Assembly: GCA_002425685.1 (NCBI GenBank)
Contig: DIMS01000115.1
Location: 40,099-63,334, forward strand
DNA from: Synergistaceae bacterium UBA5560
GTDB taxonomy: Bacteria; Synergistota; Synergistia; Synergistales; Aminiphilaceae
Reading direction: 5' to 3'
DNA length: 23,236 bases
How positions within the stretch are numbered: the stretch's first letter is position 1; every line of letters begins with the position of its first letter. Below the pieces are notes generated by a model that saw only the letters and a program-made list of their open reading frames with translations, ran no database searches and had not been told where the DNA came from. A program made the position numbers and the translations under genes. Shown here piece after piece: positions 1 through 8,103 of this stretch.

Positions 1-414
1 GAAGCTGTGGTGGACATCATCAACCGTGTGGATCGGGGTACGGAGCGGAACATCATGGAAATGCTCGAGGAAAAGGACCCCGACTTGGCGGAGGAAATCA
101 AACGGCGCCTCTTCGTCTTCGAGGACGTGATCGGGCTGGACGACCGCTCGCTTCAGCGCGTCCTCCGGGAAGTGGACATCAAGGACCTCTCCCTCGCTCT
201 CAAGGGAGCCACGGAGGAGTTGCGGCAGAAGTTCTTCAAGAATATGTCCAAACGAGCCTCCGAGATGTTGCTGGAGGACATGCAGTTCATGGGGCCCGTG
301 CGCGTCCGAGACGTGGAGGAGGCGCAGCAGAAGATCGTCAATGTTATCCGCGCCCTTGAGGATGCCGGAGAGATCGTCATCGCCCGAGGTGGAGAGGAAG
401 AGCTGATTGTCTAG
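1..414 (+). CDS. fliG: Flagellar motor switch protein FliG, C-terminal part (5' end outside window)
   Basis: FliG is the C-ring protein that touches the MotA stator and converts ion flow into torque. Only the last 137 codons are present. The reading frame is open from base 1 and the true start lies to the left. The fragment covers the C-terminal torque domain: the charged helix LDDRSLQRVLREVD (about fragment residues 47-60), then LALKGATEELRQKFFKNMS, then MGPVRVRDVEEAQQKIV, all classic FliG landmarks. The charged Arg/Asp residues that face MotA are kept. The gene ends inside the fliH start region (8-bp overlap), which suggests translational coupling. The call is secure; only the missing N-terminal and middle domains cannot be judged. 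Confidence 0.97.
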   Translation, partial: EAVVDIINRVDRGTERNIMEMLEEKDPDLAEEIKRRLFVFEDVIGLDDRSLQRVLREVDIKDLSLALKGATEELRQKFFKNMSKRASEMLLEDMQFMGPVRVRDVEEAQQKIVNVIRALEDAGEIVIARGGEEELIV

Positions 415-1342
415 CGGAACCGGTCGCCAACGTCTTTTCCGGGCGGTACGCCTTCTTCCGGAGGCGGTCAAGGTGGGAAGCCCCCTGCCGAAGGGAAAGA
501 CGGTGCCGGAGGAGGCGTGTCCCGTCTCCGGCACCGAGGAGAGGGGAGAGCAGGCGGCGGCTCTTCGCGCCGAAAAGGAGCGGCTCGGACTTCAGGAGAA
601 GCTCCGCCGGGCGGAAGAGGCCCTGGTGGAGGCGCGCAAACACGCGACGTCCCTGGAGCAGGAGGTCGTGAAACAGCGCAGGGATGCGGAGGCAAGGCTG
701 GAAAAACTCAAGGGCGATCTGGAATCCCGGCTTGAGGAACAACGGGAGGATGCGCGTCGCACTGGGCATGACGAGGGCTATTCCGAAGGATATACCCGGG
801 GGCGGAACAAGGCGTTTCAGGAAGTCCGGGAGGAATATGCGGAGCGCTTCGCCTCTCTGGCGGAACAGATTGACGGCGTCCACGGCGAGCTTCGCCGGAA
901 TCTGGAAGAGCTTGCGGAAGCGAACCAGCTTCGGTTGATCCGGCTCTGGAGTGTCGTGCTCGAACGCTTGCTCCATCGCCAGGTGGAACTCAACGAAGCC
1001 ACGGTGATGACGCTTCTGCGCCAGGTGCTTCTCCGGGTGAGTGATCGGGAGCGCTTGGTGGTGTATCTTCACCCCGAGGATGCAGTCTCGGTGCGGGAAC
1101 GGCGGGACGAGTTCGCCGACATTCTCCGGGGGATCCGCCATATCGAGTTCGTCGGGGACGAGAACGTGGACCGGGGAAGTTGTCTGGTGGAGACGAATCT
1201 CGGCGTGTACGACGCACGGTGGAGGACTCAGCTCGAACAGATTTCCCGGGAGGTTGACGGCGTTCTTCTGGAAGGACTTTCCTCCGGAGGCGCGCCCGTT
1301 CCTGCGGGGCGGGGGGATGCCGCCGAGGACGGCGGAGCGTAG
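407..1342 (+). CDS. fliH: Flagellar assembly protein FliH (regulator of export ATPase)
   Basis: FliH forms a stator-like stalk that holds the FliI ATPase at the export gate and restrains its activity. The 311-residue product has a basic, poorly conserved N-terminus, a long Glu/Arg/Ala coiled coil (about residues 45-115), then a run of glycines spaced by four (G120, G124, G128, G132), the GxxxG signature of FliH. The C-terminal part (about 170-290) resembles the V-ATPase subunit E-like domain. The TTG start at 407 is chosen because a good GAGGAAG site lies six bases upstream, inside the end of fliG. Position between fliG and fliI agrees. N-terminal sequence alone would not be diagnostic; the glycine repeats and neighbours are. 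Confidence 0.92.
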   Translation: MSSGTGRQRLFRAVRLLPEAVKVGSPLPKGKTVPEEACPVSGTEERGEQAAALRAEKERLGLQEKLRRAEEALVEARKHATSLEQEVVKQRRDAEARLEKLKGDLESRLEEQREDARRTGHDEGYSEGYTRGRNKAFQEVREEYAERFASLAEQIDGVHGELRRNLEELAEANQLRLIRLWSVVLERLLHRQVELNEATVMTLLRQVLLRVSDRERLVVYLHPEDAVSVRERRDEFADILRGIRHIEFVGDENVDRGSCLVETNLGVYDARWRTQLEQISREVDGVLLEGLSSGGAPVPAGRGDAAEDGGA

Positions 1343-1344
1343 CC

Positions 1345-2679
1345 ATGGGAAAGGATCTGCTGGGTGTCCTCGAGGTGCGTTTGGACCGGAGCGACTGGAT
1401 CCGCGTCAACGGAAGAGTCGTTCAGGTCGTGGGGCTCGTCATTGAGTCTCAGGGGCCGGATGTGCAGGTGGGGGATCTCTGCGAGATCCGCTTTCGCAGG
1501 CGGAACAGTGTGCTCCGTGCGGAAGTGGTGGGTTTTCGGGGCGATCGTGTGTTGCTCATGCCGCTCGGAGACATTCAAGACATCGGTCCGGGGTGCGATG
1601 TGGTGGCCATGGGGCGCAGCCTCGGCGTTCATGTGGGGAGCGGTCTCCTCGGCAGGGTTCTGGACGGACTGGGGCGTCCCATCGACGAAAAGGGGCCCGT
1701 GGCGGTCTCCGGTTTCTATCCCCTTCATGCGGCGCCGCCACACCCACTGCGCCGACAGCACATTTCGAAACCACTCTCCGTGGGCGTCAAGGTCATGGAT
1801 GGTCTGCTGACCCTGGGGCAGGGGCAGCGGGTGGGCATCTTCTCCGGTTCAGGCGTGGGCAAGAGCACTCTGCTCGGCATGATGGCCCGCAACACCGAGG
1901 CGGATGTGAACGTCATCGGTCTTGTGGGAGAACGGGGACGGGAAGTCAAGGAGTTCCTCGACAACGATTTGGGAGTGGAGGGTCTCAAGCGTTCCGTCGT
2001 GGTGGTGGCCACGTCGGATCAACCACCTCTCGTGCGTCTCAAGGCGGCGCTCACTGCCACGACGATCGCGGAATACTTCCGCGATCAGGGAGAGAACGTC
2101 CTGCTCATGATGGATTCCATCACCCGCGTCGCCATGGCGCAGCGTGATTCGGGGCTGGCCGTGGGGGAGCCACCTGCCACACGCGGGTACACGCCTTCGG
2201 TGTTTGCCTTTCTGCCCCGTCTTCTCGAGCGGGCCGGCGCAGGAGAGCGGGGAAGCATCACCGCCATCTACTCGGTTCTCGTGGAGGGCGATGACATGAA
2301 CGAGCCCGTGGCGGACACGGTGCGGGGCATTCTCGACGGACACATCGTTCTCTCCCGCCAGATCGCCGCGAGAAACCACTACCCTGCGGTGGATGTTCTC
2401 CGAAGTATCAGCCGCGTGATGCCCGGCGTGGTTTCGGAGGAGCAGATGGCGGCGGCCACGACGATACGGGAAGTTCTCTCCGTGTTCGAGGAGGCTCAGG
2501 ATCTGGTTAACATCGGTGCGTACAAGACCGGTAGCAATCCGAAAATAGACTGGGCGCTGGAATACATCGACCGGGTGCAGAATTTTCTCCGTCAGGGTGT
2601 TCAGGAGCGGTTCTCCTTCGAGGAGACCGTACGGACTATGGAATCCCTCGTGCCGAACCTCCAGGAGGCGAGGAGATAG
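1345..2679 (+). CDS. fliI: Flagellum-specific ATPase FliI
   Basis: FliI is the cytoplasmic hexameric ATPase of the flagellar type III export apparatus; it hydrolyses ATP to release substrates from chaperones and start export. The 444-residue length is normal. Visible motifs: Walker A GSGVGKST (residues 168-175, Lys173), catalytic Glu in GLVGERGREVKEF (Glu196), Walker B VLLMMDSITR (Asp257), and the family stretch SGLAVGEPPATRGYTPSVF. The N-terminal beta-barrel (about 1-90) precedes the ATPase core, and a helical C-terminal domain (about 370-444) follows. It starts 2 bp after the fliH stop and is followed 3 bp later by fliJ, the usual ATPase-complex trio. Confidence 0.98.
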   Translation: MGKDLLGVLEVRLDRSDWIRVNGRVVQVVGLVIESQGPDVQVGDLCEIRFRRRNSVLRAEVVGFRGDRVLLMPLGDIQDIGPGCDVVAMGRSLGVHVGSGLLGRVLDGLGRPIDEKGPVAVSGFYPLHAAPPHPLRRQHISKPLSVGVKVMDGLLTLGQGQRVGIFSGSGVGKSTLLGMMARNTEADVNVIGLVGERGREVKEFLDNDLGVEGLKRSVVVVATSDQPPLVRLKAALTATTIAEYFRDQGENVLLMMDSITRVAMAQRDSGLAVGEPPATRGYTPSVFAFLPRLLERAGAGERGSITAIYSVLVEGDDMNEPVADTVRGILDGHIVLSRQIAARNHYPAVDVLRSISRVMPGVVSEEQMAAATTIREVLSVFEEAQDLVNIGAYKTGSNPKIDWALEYIDRVQNFLRQGVQERFSFEETVRTMESLVPNLQEARR

Positions 2680-2682
2680 ACC

Positions 2683-3159
2683 ATGATGCAGAAGATCCGG
2701 AGATTTCGACGTATCCTTTCAACAAAAGTCCGGGAGGAACAGACCGTTCAAGTGGAACTTTCCGAGCGGCTCACGGCGGAGCAGAACGTGCTCGCCCAGC
2801 TTGATGGATTGAAGCTGGAGCGCCAGCGCGCCCTGGACGAGTTCGTGACCCAGGTCGGGCGGGTGTTCTCCCCCCGGGATCTCTGGCATCAGCGGCAGCA
2901 TATCGAGTGCATCGACACGGATATGGAGTGCAAAGAGCGGGAATTGGCCGCCCTGCGCCGTGCCATTGAAGAGACCAAGGTGCGTCTCCTCGAACGGCAC
3001 CGCGAGGTGCGCATGCTGGAGAACTACGTGGAAAAGCTCCAGGCCGCGGATACTGCGGTGCGGCTCTCGACGGCGCAGAACGAGTTGGACGATCTCACCT
3101 GTATGCGTTTCAACACCACTCGGGAGGAATTTCCATGCGACCCAGTCTCGCGAACGTGA
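2683..3159 (+). CDS. fliJ: Flagellar export protein FliJ
   Basis: FliJ is a small coiled-coil protein that sits in the centre of the FliI ring, like the gamma subunit of F-ATPase, and links it to FlhA. The 158-residue product is almost entirely charged alpha-helix with heptad-like spacing (many E, R, Q, L) and no cysteine-rich or enzymatic motif. Identification rests on this profile, its length and its place directly after fliI. Two ATG codons stand in tandem at 2683 and 2686; an AGGAGGCGAGGAG stretch in the end of fliI provides the ribosome-binding site. The 3' end overlaps the next gene by 25 bp. Confidence 0.88.
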   Translation: MMQKIRRFRRILSTKVREEQTVQVELSERLTAEQNVLAQLDGLKLERQRALDEFVTQVGRVFSPRDLWHQRQHIECIDTDMECKERELAALRRAIEETKVRLLERHREVRMLENYVEKLQAADTAVRLSTAQNELDDLTCMRFNTTREEFPCDPVSRT

Positions 3160-3818
3160 ATCGTGTTCTCGCCCGAATCGAGGAAATTCAGAACCGCTTT
3201 TCGCCTTCCGGAGGCTCCGACATGCCGCTGGAACGTTTGCGGGAAGGTGTTTCGCCGGGGAATTTCGAGCATGCCCTCGAAGAGGCGCGAAAGAAGGAGA
3301 AAACCCAGGGGAAGGACAGAAACCGTGCTTTGCAACATGTCCTCGCCTCGGATAGCCCGGGACTCGCCGACGGTGAAGGGATTTTCGACAGGGACGAGGT
3401 GCTTCTCTCGGAAGAAAGACGTGACGGAGCGACGTGGCAAGCGGCTCTCCCTGCAACCGCAGGAGCGTACGGTCTCGATCCGGCCCTTGTCCGGGCGGTG
3501 ATTCGCATGGAGTCGGGAGGCAACCCAAGGGCGGTTTCGCCCAAGGGGGCTCAGGGGCTCATGCAGCTCATGCCGGGAACGGCAAGAATGCTGGGAGTCC
3601 AAAATGCTTTCGATCCCATTGAAAACATGGATGGAGGCGCCCGCTACCTTGCCTCGATGTTGCAGCGATATGACGGTGACATGGAGAAGGCGCTTGCGGC
3701 GTACAACGCCGGTCCCGGAAGAGTGGATGCCTGTGGCGGCATTCCGGCCATCCCGGAGACGCAGCGATACGTCCGGAATGTGTTGGCTCTTTACAGGAAA
3801 ATGAAGGAGGAGGAATAG
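3135..3818 (+). CDS. Lytic transglycosylase (SLT domain), probably flagellum-associated
   Basis: The C-terminal part (about residues 105-225) is a goose-lysozyme-like SLT domain that cleaves the glycan strand of peptidoglycan. The catalytic glutamate is Glu126 in IRMESGGNPRAVSPKGAQGL, followed by LMQLMPGTARMLGV and AAYNAGPGRV, the three hallmark SLT blocks. The first 100 residues are hydrophilic and partly coiled, without a secretory signal peptide or membrane helix. The start at ATG 3135 has GGGAGGAA five bases upstream and overlaps fliJ. Placement among export genes suggests it clears cell wall for the rod, the job done by FlgJ in enterobacteria, and that it may leave through the flagellar exporter. 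The enzyme family is certain; the flagellar role is inferred from context. Confidence 0.88.
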   Translation: MRPSLANVNRVLARIEEIQNRFSPSGGSDMPLERLREGVSPGNFEHALEEARKKEKTQGKDRNRALQHVLASDSPGLADGEGIFDRDEVLLSEERRDGATWQAALPATAGAYGLDPALVRAVIRMESGGNPRAVSPKGAQGLMQLMPGTARMLGVQNAFDPIENMDGGARYLASMLQRYDGDMEKALAAYNAGPGRVDACGGIPAIPETQRYVRNVLALYRKMKEEE

Positions 3819-3822
3819 GTTC

Positions 3823-4518
3823 ATGGCGGATCCGATACGGGATTCCTCCGAAGAGATGATCGACGAACCGAGGCCCTCGCCGAAGGCTCCCAAGAGCACC
3901 GGAGGGAACCCTAAGGTGAAGAAAAAGTCCCGCGGACGCGGATGTGCCATGTTTCTTCTGTCACTTCTTCTTTTGGGAGGAACCCTTTCCGGTCTGCATC
4001 TGGCCGGTGTGTGGGATGCGCGCACGGTCCTCTATCCGTTGCTTCCCCAGATTCCTCTGGTTGGAGAACAGCTTTCGGATACCTTCGGTGTGCCTCCCCG
4101 TTATGCCCTCACTGTCGCAGAACGTCGCGCCCTCGAAATCAAGGAGCGAGAGCAGTTGCTCGCTGTGCGGGAGGCGGAACTCAACGCTCTCCAGGCCGCG
4201 TCGGAGGCCATCTCCGCGGATCTTCTCGCCAGAGCGGAAGCGCTCGGAAGGCAGGAGGCGCTTCTGGCGGAACAGTTGGCGCAGCAACCGACACAGGATG
4301 CGCCGGACGCGGAGGAAAAGAACATCGAGGACCTTCTCCAAACCTACCAGGAAATGTCTCCCCGCAACGCCGCCCAGATCATGCAGGATCTCCGGGAGGA
4401 TCTGGCGGTGACGCTCCTCTCCCGCATGCCCCAGGATCAGGCGGCGGCAATCCTCGCCAAGATGGACAGCCCGAAGGCGGCCCGCCTCACGGAGCGCTTG
4501 GCGACTCTCAAGCGGTAG
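3823..4518 (+). CDS. MotE-like membrane protein with MgtE-N-like C-terminal domain
   Basis: The 231-residue product has a basic, Pro/Lys-rich cytoplasmic N-terminus, one membrane helix (about residues 41-62, FLLSLLLLGGTLSGLHLAG), an Ala/Glu/Arg-rich coiled coil (about 105-160), and a helical C-terminal domain with LLQTYQEMSPRNAAQIMQDL and RMPQDQAAAILAKMD. That last domain matches the MgtE N-terminal-like fold found in MotE/FliG-like flagellar proteins. MotE in other bacteria is a chaperone for the stator protein MotC, but no MotC-type gene is near here, so the role may be a stator or switch helper. It starts 4 bp after the transglycosylase stop. It is the last gene before a 420-bp gap and a candidate terminator. 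Confidence 0.7.
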   Translation: MADPIRDSSEEMIDEPRPSPKAPKSTGGNPKVKKKSRGRGCAMFLLSLLLLGGTLSGLHLAGVWDARTVLYPLLPQIPLVGEQLSDTFGVPPRYALTVAERRALEIKEREQLLAVREAELNALQAASEAISADLLARAEALGRQEALLAEQLAQQPTQDAPDAEEKNIEDLLQTYQEMSPRNAAQIMQDLREDLAVTLLSRMPQDQAAAILAKMDSPKAARLTERLATLKR

Positions 4519-4581
4519 CCCTTCGGCCTCGAAGAATCCTTGCCTTTTCGCCGCTCGGTGTGTCCGACCTGGAAGAACCGG

Positions 4582-4626
4582 AACCCTGCTTTTGTCGGAC
4601 AACACCGGAGAGGGTTGTTTTTTGTT
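4582..4626 (+). terminator. Candidate intrinsic terminator with competing stem
   Basis: AACCCT at 4582-4587 pairs with AGGGTT at 4611-4616, enclosing 23 nt that contain a small TTGT/ACAA hairpin, and a T6 run follows at 4618-4623. A separate perfect 8-bp pairing, TGTCCGAC 4561-4568 with GTCGGACA 4594-4601, crosses this stem, so both cannot form together. That is the geometry of an attenuator, though the terminator stem is short with a large loop, so termination strength is uncertain. Confidence 0.42.
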
Positions 4627-4784
4627 CCGTTGTCTCGGTTCGGCGCATGCTCAAGGCTGTTTTTCCTCTGGGAACAGCGGATATCTTCCGCCGGTGGGGC
4701 GATTTTGGCCTCGCCGCTTTGATTTTCCCCTTGTCCGGCTTCCTCTCCCTTCTTCGCCTCGTTCTTCTGAAGCACTCCATGGGA

Positions 4785-4811
4785 TAAAGTCCCGCTTCGA
4801 AATGCCGATAC
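4785..4811 (+). promoter_or_regulatory. Sigma-28 (FliA/SigD)-type promoter upstream of flgE1
   Basis: The -35 element TAAAGTCC (4785-4792) and -10 element GCCGATAC (4804-4811) are separated by exactly 11 nt. The enterobacterial sigma-28 consensus is TAAAGTTT-N11-GCCGATAA, so the match is 6/8 and 7/8 with ideal spacing. Transcription would begin near 4818 and give a leader of about 120 nt before the flgE1 start. It is the only strong promoter-like match I found in the intergenic regions. Confidence 0.75.
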
Positions 4812-4884
4812 CAACTACGAGGCATTCGGAGTCGATCCAATGTGTTTGTTCACGCAGCGCCTGCCATGGACGGTCGGGCTTTGA

Positions 4885-4900
4885 AACGGCAAGGGAATGC
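4885..4900 (+). repeat. Hook-gene leader element, copy 1
   Basis: AACGGCAAGGGAATGC lies 38 nt before the flgE1 start. A copy differing at one base (AACGGCAAGGGATTGC) lies at 8626-8641, 43 nt before flgE2. Both have a sigma-54-like look (GGCA...TGC) but with 9 rather than the canonical 10 nt between GG and GC. Function is unknown; the sigma-28 promoter upstream would place this copy inside the mRNA leader. Confidence 0.5.
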
Positions 4901-4938
4901 GGCTTGACCGACATGACATATCATCTCAGGAGGCCGCC

Positions 4939-6306
4939 ATGATACGATCTCTGTGGACAGGTGTGAACGGCGTGGTTGGGCATCAGACCTATCTCGACGT
5001 GATCGGCAACAACGTGGCCAACGTGAATACCGTTGGTTTCCGAAGATCCTCCCCGGTCTTCTCCGATCTCCTTTCGGACCTGATGCGTGGCGCCACCGGC
5101 TCCCAGGGCAATGTGGGCGGTGTGAGCCCCATGCAGGTCGGCTTGGGGTCCATCGTTACCGCTATCGATGTGAGCCAGGCTGCCGGAACTCTTTCCCTCA
5201 CCGACAGTCCCACGGATATCGCCATCTCGGGATCCGGTTTTTTCGTCGTCCAGAATGAACAAGGCCAGTTCTACACCCGGGCGGGGAATTTCGTCGCCGA
5301 TGGAGAAGGATATCTCGTGCAGTCCGGGACGGGAAACTACCTGATGGGGACGAGAATCGGCGACGGAAGTGTTCCGGGAACCCCCGGCGGACTTGAGCCG
5401 GTGAAAATTCCCGTTCCGTCCGAAACGGGAGATTCGGAGTACACCCTCCCTCCCAAAGCGACGGGGGGCATCCTTTACGCGTGCAATCTCGACGCAGGCA
5501 TGGCTCTGGGGGATTCCCACGCCACGGAGACGACTGTCTACGACAATCTCGGCAATGTCCATCAAATCCGGGTGACCTGGTCCAAGGCTACGGAAATCGC
5601 TCCGGACGGGACGGAGACGTGGGAACTGAACCGCTGGACCTGGAAGGCGGAACTGCTCGACGAGGATCCTCCCGTTGAGGTGGGGTCTGGCGAGATCGGA
5701 TTTTCCGGTGCTTCCGATCCTGCGACGGGGGTTGTGGCGGGCGACATCATCCGGGATGGATCGGAGATCGTCGCCATCAACGTGCCCTACAGCCCGGTCC
5801 CTGATCCCAATAATCCGGGACAGACCGTCACTCCCGAGGCCGGGGAGATCACCCTCGATTTCGGTGGCGGCGGAGATCCGCTTGCAGGGATCACGCAATT
5901 CGGAAGCTCCAGCACTACCCGTTCCGTCAAGCAGGACGGCTATCCCATGGGATATCGACAGGGAGTGATCGTCACCGCCGACGGCGTGCTGAATGTGGTG
6001 TATTCAAACAACATGGTCAAACCCACCTACCGCATCCCCCTTGCCTTTTTCCGTAATCCCATGGGGCTCAAGAGTGAAGGGGACGTCCTCTTTTCCGTGA
6101 CCGCGAATTCGGGGGATCTGAACCTTCTCTTTCCCGGCGCGGAGAACACGGGAAAGCTCATGGGCGGTGCGCTGGAGGGGAGCAACGGCGATCTGGCCGA
6201 TTCCTTCTCCGATCTCATCATTTCTCAGCGGAGCTTTCAGGCGAATGCCCGGGTTATCACCACCAGCGATGCCTTCCTGAAGGAAAGCATCTCCATGAAG
6301 AAATAA
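4939..6306 (+). CDS. flgE: Flagellar hook protein paralogue FlgE1 (455 aa)
   Basis: A flagellar axial protein of the FlgE/FlgF/FlgG family. The N-terminal rod motif is complete (LWTGVNGVVGHQTYLDVIGN, then NVANVNTVGF, residues about 4-35), followed by SPMQVGLGS and ISGSGFFVVQN, and the C-terminal D0 helix has LIISQRSFQANARVITTSD. Length and the presence of variable D2 sequence (about 150-350) favour hook over rod proteins. Cys182-Asn183 sits in YACNLDAG. The start at ATG 4939 is preferred over an in-frame ATG at 4897 because CAGGAGG precedes it and the family begins at MIRSLW. It is followed after 35 bp by fliK. A second hook gene lies 2.4 kb downstream, so which of the two builds the main hook is not settled by sequence. 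Confidence 0.85.
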   Translation: MIRSLWTGVNGVVGHQTYLDVIGNNVANVNTVGFRRSSPVFSDLLSDLMRGATGSQGNVGGVSPMQVGLGSIVTAIDVSQAAGTLSLTDSPTDIAISGSGFFVVQNEQGQFYTRAGNFVADGEGYLVQSGTGNYLMGTRIGDGSVPGTPGGLEPVKIPVPSETGDSEYTLPPKATGGILYACNLDAGMALGDSHATETTVYDNLGNVHQIRVTWSKATEIAPDGTETWELNRWTWKAELLDEDPPVEVGSGEIGFSGASDPATGVVAGDIIRDGSEIVAINVPYSPVPDPNNPGQTVTPEAGEITLDFGGGGDPLAGITQFGSSSTTRSVKQDGYPMGYRQGVIVTADGVLNVVYSNNMVKPTYRIPLAFFRNPMGLKSEGDVLFSVTANSGDLNLLFPGAENTGKLMGGALEGSNGDLADSFSDLIISQRSFQANARVITTSDAFLKESISMKK

Positions 6307-6341
6307 CGGGGCCGAACCGTGGCAGAAAGGAGCCCCTGAAC

Positions 6342-8084
6342 ATGTCCGTCAATTCCGTCCAGGCACTTTTTCCGGACCCCGCTTCGGCTTCCTCTGCGGG
6401 AAAGGGAACCGCCAAGACCCAAAGCGCCTCTCCAGGAGCGGTTTTTGAGACGCTCCTTTCCACTGCGGGGGAGAGCCTTTCCCAAGGTGATGCCGGGAAG
6501 AACGAAAAAGGGCTCCTTCTCGAAGGAGTGCTTCCGGAATCTTCCGCTGCCGTTCCGGGAGCTCTTTCGCCTGGGCTCGTCGAGCTGGCGTGGACGTTCT
6601 GGATCGGCAACGGAGAAGAGGCTCCGACGAAAGACGTGCTTGTCGATCCTTCGCAGGAAGAAGAGGAGAATGTGTCGTGCGAAGAGGAAGCAGGCGCGGA
6701 CGCGCTTCGGGATGGTGTGCCGGAGAGTGCGCTTCCCTGCCTGGCGAACGGCGTGGATATCGCCGAGATCGTCGCAGTGCCTACGGCACCCGGTGGCGTT
6801 GAGGTCACTTCGGAACATTTGCTTGAAGAGAAGTTTCCTGTCGTTCCATCTGCCCTGGTGCCCGAAAACCAACCTGTGGTTCCGGTCGAAGAACAATACC
6901 GTGATGGAATGGCGGCGGTTTCCGCTCCGGACGGGAACGTAGCCCGTGCGGAAGAAACGGTGCCCTCGCAGGCGGGGCTCCTCGACGAAGGTGATGACGC
7001 TGCGGACAAGGATGCCCCCGGGGTTGTCCCTCCCGAGGAAGGACCTCAGAAGGCAGAAGCAGCGGATGAAGGGGACGCCGTTTCGTTGTTGAAAAAGGGA
7101 ATGCCTCTTTCCAAAGAGAATGACGCTTCCGGAACGCCTCGTTCCGTTGCGGTGCCCCTTCGGGAGGAGGTTGTGAAAAACCTTTCCGAGGGCACTCTCT
7201 CCGGAGGGGCCGAAAGCAAAGAAGCTCCGGTGCCAGTTTCGGAATTACCGCTCGAAGATATCGCGAAAACGGTGACGGAGAAGGCGGTTGCGGAGGATGC
7301 GCTCCCCCGGAATGTGGCGGTGACAGAACGTTCGCTCTTGCCGGACGGCTCTGTTCCGAATGAGGCTCGTCCTAAAAGCGATGAGGGGGCGGGCAAAAGC
7401 GCGTCGCACGAATTGGGGCAGGCCGCGGCTCTGGAGGTTCCGGAGGAACATGCCGAAACGGAGCAACGGAATGGTGATGCATTTGCAGGAGGACGTGAGG
7501 GGCAGGGAGCCCGGAACACCGCGATGTCTTCGGCATCGGCCGGCAGGGAGACGGCTTTCTCCTCGTTCCTTGACGGGGGTGCGTCCTCCGGTATTTCCGG
7601 TCCGGCGCGGAGTGTCCCGGGACCTCTTCCCGGAGAAGGTACGTCCCTCCCGCTGCAGGGGCGAGGGCTCGCGGCCCTGCCCGAGGGAATGACGGAAGTG
7701 GTGCGTGTGATTGCCACTGAGGAGGGGCATCGTGCCCGGATCATCGTGGATCCTCCCGCTCTGGGACGCGTGGACGTGACCGTCCAGACCACGGGGAACG
7801 GTATGGAGGCGGTGCTTCGGGTGGACAACGAGGCGTTGCGGCAGACCTTGTTGGGCCAGCTCGACCAGTTGCGGCAGGCCCTCGCACAGCAGGGAATCAC
7901 CGTGGGCCAGCTCAGCGTCGATGTCCGACAGCAGGAAGAGCAACAGCACAGCCAGAGCGATTCCGGAAAGAACCGGCGGACGAACAGGCTTTCCGGTGTG
8001 GAAGACGGTGTTTCCGACGAAGACGAGGAACGGAGAACCGTGCGGCTTGACCTCGAACGGGGCTTGCTGCACTGGATAGCCTGA
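6342..8084 (+). CDS. fliK: Flagellar hook-length control protein FliK
   Basis: FliK is an exported ruler that measures the hook and, through its C-terminal domain, tells FlhB to switch from hook to filament substrates. The first 440 residues are low-complexity, rich in Glu, Ala, Pro, Gly and Ser, as expected for the disordered ruler part. The C-terminal hook-length domain (about residues 450-530) has the conserved VDPPALGRVDVTVQ and LGQLDQLRQALAQQGI blocks, followed by a Gln/Ser/Arg tail. The N-terminal part gives no recognisable motif, which is usual. AAAGGAG lies nine bases before the ATG. Its position before flgD matches many bacteria. Confidence 0.9.
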   Translation: MSVNSVQALFPDPASASSAGKGTAKTQSASPGAVFETLLSTAGESLSQGDAGKNEKGLLLEGVLPESSAAVPGALSPGLVELAWTFWIGNGEEAPTKDVLVDPSQEEEENVSCEEEAGADALRDGVPESALPCLANGVDIAEIVAVPTAPGGVEVTSEHLLEEKFPVVPSALVPENQPVVPVEEQYRDGMAAVSAPDGNVARAEETVPSQAGLLDEGDDAADKDAPGVVPPEEGPQKAEAADEGDAVSLLKKGMPLSKENDASGTPRSVAVPLREEVVKNLSEGTLSGGAESKEAPVPVSELPLEDIAKTVTEKAVAEDALPRNVAVTERSLLPDGSVPNEARPKSDEGAGKSASHELGQAAALEVPEEHAETEQRNGDAFAGGREGQGARNTAMSSASAGRETAFSSFLDGGASSGISGPARSVPGPLPGEGTSLPLQGRGLAALPEGMTEVVRVIATEEGHRARIIVDPPALGRVDVTVQTTGNGMEAVLRVDNEALRQTLLGQLDQLRQALAQQGITVGQLSVDVRQQEEQQHSQSDSGKNRRTNRLSGVEDGVSDEDEERRTVRLDLERGLLHWIA

Positions 8085-8103
8085 ACGGAAAGGAGTGGGT
8101 GGC

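Larger units (their letters stand above)
4519..4938 (+). other. 420-bp intergenic region between motE-like gene and flgE1
   Basis: No protein gene could be supported here; the open frames lack family motifs and good start sites. From left to right it holds a terminator-like hairpin with a T6 tract near 4582-4626 and a competing 8-bp stem (4561-4568 with 4594-4601); two small hairpins (GCGGA/TCCGC and GGCGA/TCGCC) at about 4676-4720; a sigma-28-type promoter at 4785-4811; a 16-nt element at 4885-4900 shared with the flgE2 leader; and the CAGGAGG ribosome-binding site of flgE1 near 4927. It is the longest non-coding stretch in the window and divides the export cluster from the hook cluster. Confidence 0.7.

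Noticed and set aside
4897..4938. Upstream in-frame ATG start for flgE1
   Set aside because: It would add 14 residues unlike any hook protein, lies inside the shared leader element, and lacks the CAGGAGG site that precedes ATG 4939.
4592..4942. Small open frames in the 420-bp gap as genes
   Set aside because: No start with a good ribosome-binding site, no recognisable sequence, and they cross the terminator-like and promoter-like elements.
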